DNA from: Penium margaritaceum
Taxonomy: Eukaryota > Streptophyta > Zygnematophyceae > Desmidiales > Peniaceae
Assembly: GCA_023375785.1 (NCBI GenBank)
Contig: SZWC01023239.1
Location: 15,742 to 40,698 of the forward strand
Length of the DNA: 24,957 nt
Reading direction: 5' to 3'
Part shown: piece by piece, positions 21,841-24,957 of the stretch
Layout of the letters: each line of letters starts with the position of its first letter
Position numbering within the stretch: the first letter of the stretch is position 1
Translations under genes and position numbers: made by a program
Notes under the pieces: generated by a model
Databases searched by the model: none
Told to the model about the DNA's origin: nothing
The model's input: the letters and a program-made list of their open reading frames with translations, nothing else

Positions 21841-22433
21841 GTGGTCAACGTTGAAAACGCATAACACGAGTCACAAATGGTCAGAGGGGAAAACAATGGG
21901 TTGAGAACACTAGTTATAAACTATCAAGTACAAACACCTTCAACAAGCATTGGCACGGTATGGCTAGCGTGCATAGTGACCAACCAAAGGATGCGTACGT
22001 CACTGACTACGACTGAATAAGTCCACTATGTGTGGTCAACATTGACAACTCATAACACGAGTCACAAATGGTCAGAGGGAGAGAAGATGGTTTGGGAAGC
22101 CTATGTATTGACTAGAAAGGACAAATAACTTCATTACGTAGTGGCACGGTGTGGCTAATATGCACACCAAACAACCAAACTAGGCATATGTCCCTGATCA
22201 TGACCACAGAATTTCAATATAAGTGGTCAACGCTGACCAACCATAACACGCGGCACAAACAGTCAGGACAGGAAACAATGCTATGGGAATATCGGTTCTC
22301 AACTACCAAGTACAACGACCTTCAGTCAGTAGTAGCACGGTGTGGCTACCATGCACAATGACCGACCAAAGTAGGCATATGTCCTGCCTTTGACCAAAGA
22401 AATCCGCTGCGTGTGGTCAATGTTGACAACTCA
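21841..22433. repeat. Last satellite monomers B, C, D and truncated E
   Basis: Monomer starts are B 21841, C 22032, D 22223 and E 22413. E stops after GTTGACAACTCA at 22433, only about 21 bp into the monomer, where the 15-bp minisatellite begins. This is the visible edge of the satellite. Confidence 0.9.
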
Positions 22434-23105
22434 GTGGTCAGAAACACAGTGGTCAGAAACACTGTGGTCAGAAACACACTTGTCTGAAACACACTGGTCA
22501 GAAACACAGTGGTCAGAAACATCGTGGTCAGAAACACGGTGGTCAGAAACATACTTGTCAGAAACACACTGGTCAGAAACACAGTTGTCAAAAACACAAT
22601 GGTTCGAAACACAGTGGTCAGAAACACACTGGTATGAAACACACTAGTCAGAAACACAGTGGTCAGAAACACAGTGGTCAGGATTACAGTGGTCAAAAAC
22701 ACAGTGGTCAGAAACACAGTGGTCAGAAACACAGTGGTCAGAAACACACTGGTCAGAAACAAAGTAATCAGAAACACACTGGTGAGAAACACAGTTGTCG
22801 GAAACACATTGGTCAGAAACACACTGGCCAGAAACACAGTGGTCAGAAACACAGTGGTCAGAAACACAATCGTCAGAAACACACTGGTCAGAAACTCAGT
22901 GGTCAGCAACACAGTGGTCAGAAACACTCTGGTCAGAAACACAATGGTCAGAAACACGGTGGTAAGAAACACAGTGGTCAGAAACACAGTGGTTAGAAAC
23001 ACACTGGTCAGAAACACAGTGGTCAGAATCACAGTGGTCAGAAAAACACTGGTCAGAAACACAGTGGTCACAAACACAGAGGTCAGAAACACACGTGTCA
23101 GAAAC
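22434..23105. repeat. 15-bp minisatellite, about 45 units
   Basis: The unit is GTGGTCAGAAACACA, with GTG often CTG. Units differ by substitutions only: the 15-bp register never slips across the 672 bp. Open frames exist on both strands (repeat motifs FLTTV, VSDHC, QKHSG, SETQW), but they follow from a unit length divisible by three and codons far from stops. I see no start context, domain or composition that argues for a protein. The array starts abruptly in a truncated E monomer and ends abruptly at the 21-bp array. Confidence 0.95.
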
Positions 23106-23168
23106 CACTCCCCAACCAGTTCGCTTTACTCCGCAACCAGTTCGCAGCACTCCGCAACGAGTTTGCAA
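23106..23168. repeat. Left diverged flank of the 21-bp array
   Basis: These are three diverged 21-bp units (starting near 23108, 23129 and 23150), with CTCCC or CTCCG where the core has CTCTG. They resemble the right flank more than the adjacent core, so flanks and core differ in age. Confidence 0.85.
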
Positions 23169-24171
23169 CACTCTGCAACCAGTTCGCACCACTCTGCAAC
23201 CAGTTCGCACCACTCTGCAACCAGTTCGCACCACTCTGCAACCAGTTCGCACCACTCTGCAACCAGTTCGCACCACTCTGCAACCAGTTCGCACCACTCT
23301 GCAACCAGTTCGCACCACTCTGCAACCAGTTCGCACCACTCTGCAACCAGTTCGCACCACTCTGCAACCAGTTCGCACCACTCTGCAACCAGTTCGCACC
23401 ACTCTGCAACCAGTTCGCACCACTCTGCAACCAGTTCGCACCACTCTGCAACCAGTTCGCACCACTCTGCAACCAGTTCGCACCACTCTGCAACCAGTTC
23501 GCACCACTCTGCAACCAGTTCGCACCACTCTGCAACCAGTTCGCACCACTCTGCAACCAGTTCGCACCACTCTGCAACCAGTTCGCACCACTCTGCAACC
23601 AGTTCGCACCACTCTGCAACCAGTTCGCACCACTCTGCAACCAGTTCGCACCACTCTGCAACCAGTTCGCACCACTCTGCAACCAGTTCGCACCACTCTG
23701 CAACCAGTTCGCACCACTCTGCAACCAGTTCGCACCACTCTGCAACCAGTTCGCACCACTCTGCAACCAGTTCGCACCACTCTGCAACCAGTTCGCACCA
23801 CTCTGCAACCAGTTCGCACCACTCTGCAACCAGTTCGCACCACTCTGCAACCAGTTCGCACCACTCTGCAACCAGTTCGCACCACTCTGCAACCAGTTCG
23901 CACCACTCTGCAACCAGTTCGCACCACTCTGCAACCAGTTCGCACCACTCTGCAACCAGTTCGCACCACTCTGCAACCAGTTCGCACCACTCTGCAACCA
24001 GTTCGCACCACTCTGCAACCAGTTCGCACCACTCTGCAACCAGTTCGCACCACTCTGCAACCAGTTCGCACCACTCTGCAACCAGTTCGCACCACTCTGC
24101 AACCAGTTCGCACCACTCTGCAACCAGTTCGCACCACTCTGCAACCAGTTCGCACCACTCTGCAACCAGTT
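23169..24171. repeat. Perfectly homogeneous core of the 21-bp array
   Basis: About 1003 bp, or 47 full units from 23171 to 24157 plus edges, read identically with no substitution. The first mismatches are at 23168 on the left and 24172 on the right. All core units carry CTCTG, whereas older flanking units mostly carry CTCCG. Confidence 0.95.
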
Positions 24172-24957
24172 TGCACCACTCCGCAACCAGCTCGCACCAC
24201 TCCGCAATGAGTTCGCACCACTCCGCATCCAGTTTGCACCGCTCCACAACCCGTTTGCACCACTCCGAAACCAGTTCGCACCACTCTTCAACCAGTTCGC
24301 ACCACTCCACAACCAGTTCGCACCACTCCGCAACCAGATCGTACCACTCCGCAACCAGTTCGCACCACTCCGCAACCAGTTCACACCACTTTGCAACCAG
24401 TTCGCACCACTGCACAACCAGTTCACACCAGTCCGCAACCAGTTTGCACCACTGCGCAACGGGTTCGCACCACTCCGCAACCAGTTTGCACCTCTCAGCT
24501 ACCAGTTCGCACCACTCCGCAACCAGTGTGCACCATACAGCAATCAGTTTGCACCACTCTGCAACCCGTTCCCAGCACTCTACAACCAGTTTGCACCACT
24601 CGGCAGCCCGTTCGCACCACTTCGCAATCCGTTCGCACCACTCTGCATCCAGTTCGCACCACTCGGCAACCAGTTTGCACCACTCCGCAACTAGTGTGCA
24701 CCACTTTGCAACCAGTTGGCACCACTCTGCAACCAGTTTGCACCACTCCACAACGAGTTCGCACCACTCTGCAACCAGTTTGCACCACTCCGCAACCAGT
24801 TCATACCACTCCGCAACTAGTTCACACCACTCCGCAGCCAGGTCGCACCACTCGGCAACCAGTTTGCACCACTCCGCGCCCAGTTTGCACCACACCACAA
24901 TCAGTTTGCACCACTCCGCTGCCAGTACGCACCACTCGGCAACCAGTTTGCACCACT
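24172..24957. repeat. Right diverged flank of the 21-bp array
   Basis: About 37 units still in 21-bp phase, each with one to several substitutions. Counting the 38 units from 24158 on, the TTCG dinucleotide is CG in 16, TG in 16, CA in 4 and something else in 2. That is the pattern expected from deamination of methylated CpG. Confidence 0.92.

Larger units (their letters stand above)
1..22433. repeat. Higher-order satellite array of ~190-bp monomers
   Basis: This is a head-to-tail array of 116 complete monomers plus a truncated last one, all in one orientation. Monomers were phased by eye on the start motif GTGGT(C/A)AAC. Types A, B, C and E are normally 191 bp and D is 190 bp. All types share a start block, a box around ACGAGTCACAAATGGTCAG, a CAAGTACAA block, a GTGGCAC block and a distal block ATGCACARTGACCAACC followed by GCATATGTCACTGA. 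Between these they differ by type. The order A-B-C-D-E repeats as a HOR of about 954 bp, with an interspersed four-monomer form of about 763 bp. Short minus-strand open frames of about 80 codons recur here as by-products of the repeat, and I call no gene. Monomer length near a nucleosome repeat plus HOR organisation suggests a centromeric or pericentromeric satellite, which is inference. Confidence 0.95.
23106..24957. repeat. 21-bp minisatellite, about 88 units, open-ended
   Basis: The unit is 21 bp, for example 23171-23191, with key pieces GCAACCAGTTCGCACC and a CTCTG or CTCCG step. The phase holds from 23108 to the last base with no net insertion or deletion, and the array runs off the window. 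The consensus has no stop codon in any of six frames, so frames up to about 590 codons (minus strand, repeating ELVAEWC; plus strand, repeating TTLQPVR) arise without selection. No gene is called. Confidence 0.95.

Noticed and set aside
1..22433. CRISPR array
   Set aside because: The units are contiguous ~190-bp monomers without unique spacers, and no cas-like gene is present. The conserved boxes are parts of a diverging satellite, not identical short repeats.
1..22433. CENP-B box in the monomers
   Set aside because: I looked for the core spacing TTCG-four bases-A-two bases-CGGG and did not find it. The shared ACGAGTCAC box does not resemble it.
22634..22996. Plus-strand GQKHSG-type repeat frame, superficially like a histidine-rich or zinc-finger-linker protein
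   Set aside because: It is the same 15-bp repeat in another frame. It has no paired cysteines or finger spacing, and competing frames are equally open.
22346..23092. Minus-strand open frame of 248 codons with FLTTV repeats, looking like a membrane or adhesin-like protein
   Set aside because: It is the 15-bp minisatellite read in frame and runs into satellite DNA at its end. The codons TTT, CTG, ACC, ACT and GTG cannot become stops by one change, so openness is uninformative.
23126..24898. Minus-strand open frame of 590 codons repeating ELVAEWC, and overlapping frames of 460 and 462 codons
   Set aside because: The 21-bp unit is open in all six frames. The apparent start is a GTG inside the repeat, and there is no domain or promoter. 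I kept only the openness of one frame in the diverged flank as a low-priority finding.
22434..24957. Telomeric or subtelomeric repeat
   Set aside because: Neither the 15-bp nor the 21-bp unit contains TTAGGG, TTTAGGG or related telomere motifs, and no such motif array is seen elsewhere in the window.

Overview
This window is non-coding, tandemly repeated eukaryotic DNA. I find no gene, RNA gene, CRISPR array or prokaryotic signal. It has three tandem-repeat blocks end to end, plus one inserted DNA transposon. The organism cannot be named from the sequence. A higher-order satellite of ~190-bp monomers, a hAT-type miniature transposon and strong CG->TG/CA decay suggest a CpG-methylating eukaryote, perhaps a plant (weak inference).

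Block 1 (1-22433) is a satellite of 190/191-bp monomers, all in one orientation. I phased 116 full monomers plus a truncated one, each starting at GTGGT(C/A)AAC. There are five monomer types. A starts GTGGTAAACTTTGACAAC and has ATCTACTAGCAAG. B starts GTGGTCAACGTTGAAAACGC and has GTATGGCTAGCGTGC. C starts GTGGTCAACATTGACAACTC and has TGGCTAATATGCACACC. D starts GTGGTCAACGTTGACCAACC and has AATATCGGTTCTCAAC. E has AATACGAGTCAC and GTATCACATAGCAAGC. They form a higher-order repeat (HOR) in the order A-B-C-D-E, about 954 bp. A second lineage of about 763 bp, A-(B/C fusion)-D-E, is interspersed with it and has its own diagnostic variants in A, D and E.

Block 1 also records its own turnover: three single-monomer duplications, a duplicated D-E dimer carrying one shared 46-bp deletion, other fusion monomers, and a duplicated segment spaced 3813 bp apart. 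Most junctions of the non-founder fusions fall in one box shared by all monomers, around ACGAGTCACAAATGGTCAG.

At 4755-5188 a 434-bp non-autonomous hAT-like element sits in a B monomer. It has perfect 13-bp terminal inverted repeats and a perfect 8-bp target duplication (CGAGTCAC), which lies in that same box.

Block 2 (22434-23105) is a 15-bp minisatellite, unit GTGGTCAGAAACACA, beginning abruptly inside a broken E monomer. Block 3 (23106-24957, running off the window) is a 21-bp minisatellite. Its core of about 1 kb (23169-24171) is perfectly identical from unit to unit and is flanked by diverged units showing CpG decay. Unit lengths of 15 and 21 are multiples of three, and the 21-bp consensus has no stop in any frame, so the long open frames there are not evidence of genes.

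The layout resembles the edge of a centromeric or pericentromeric satellite array (inference).
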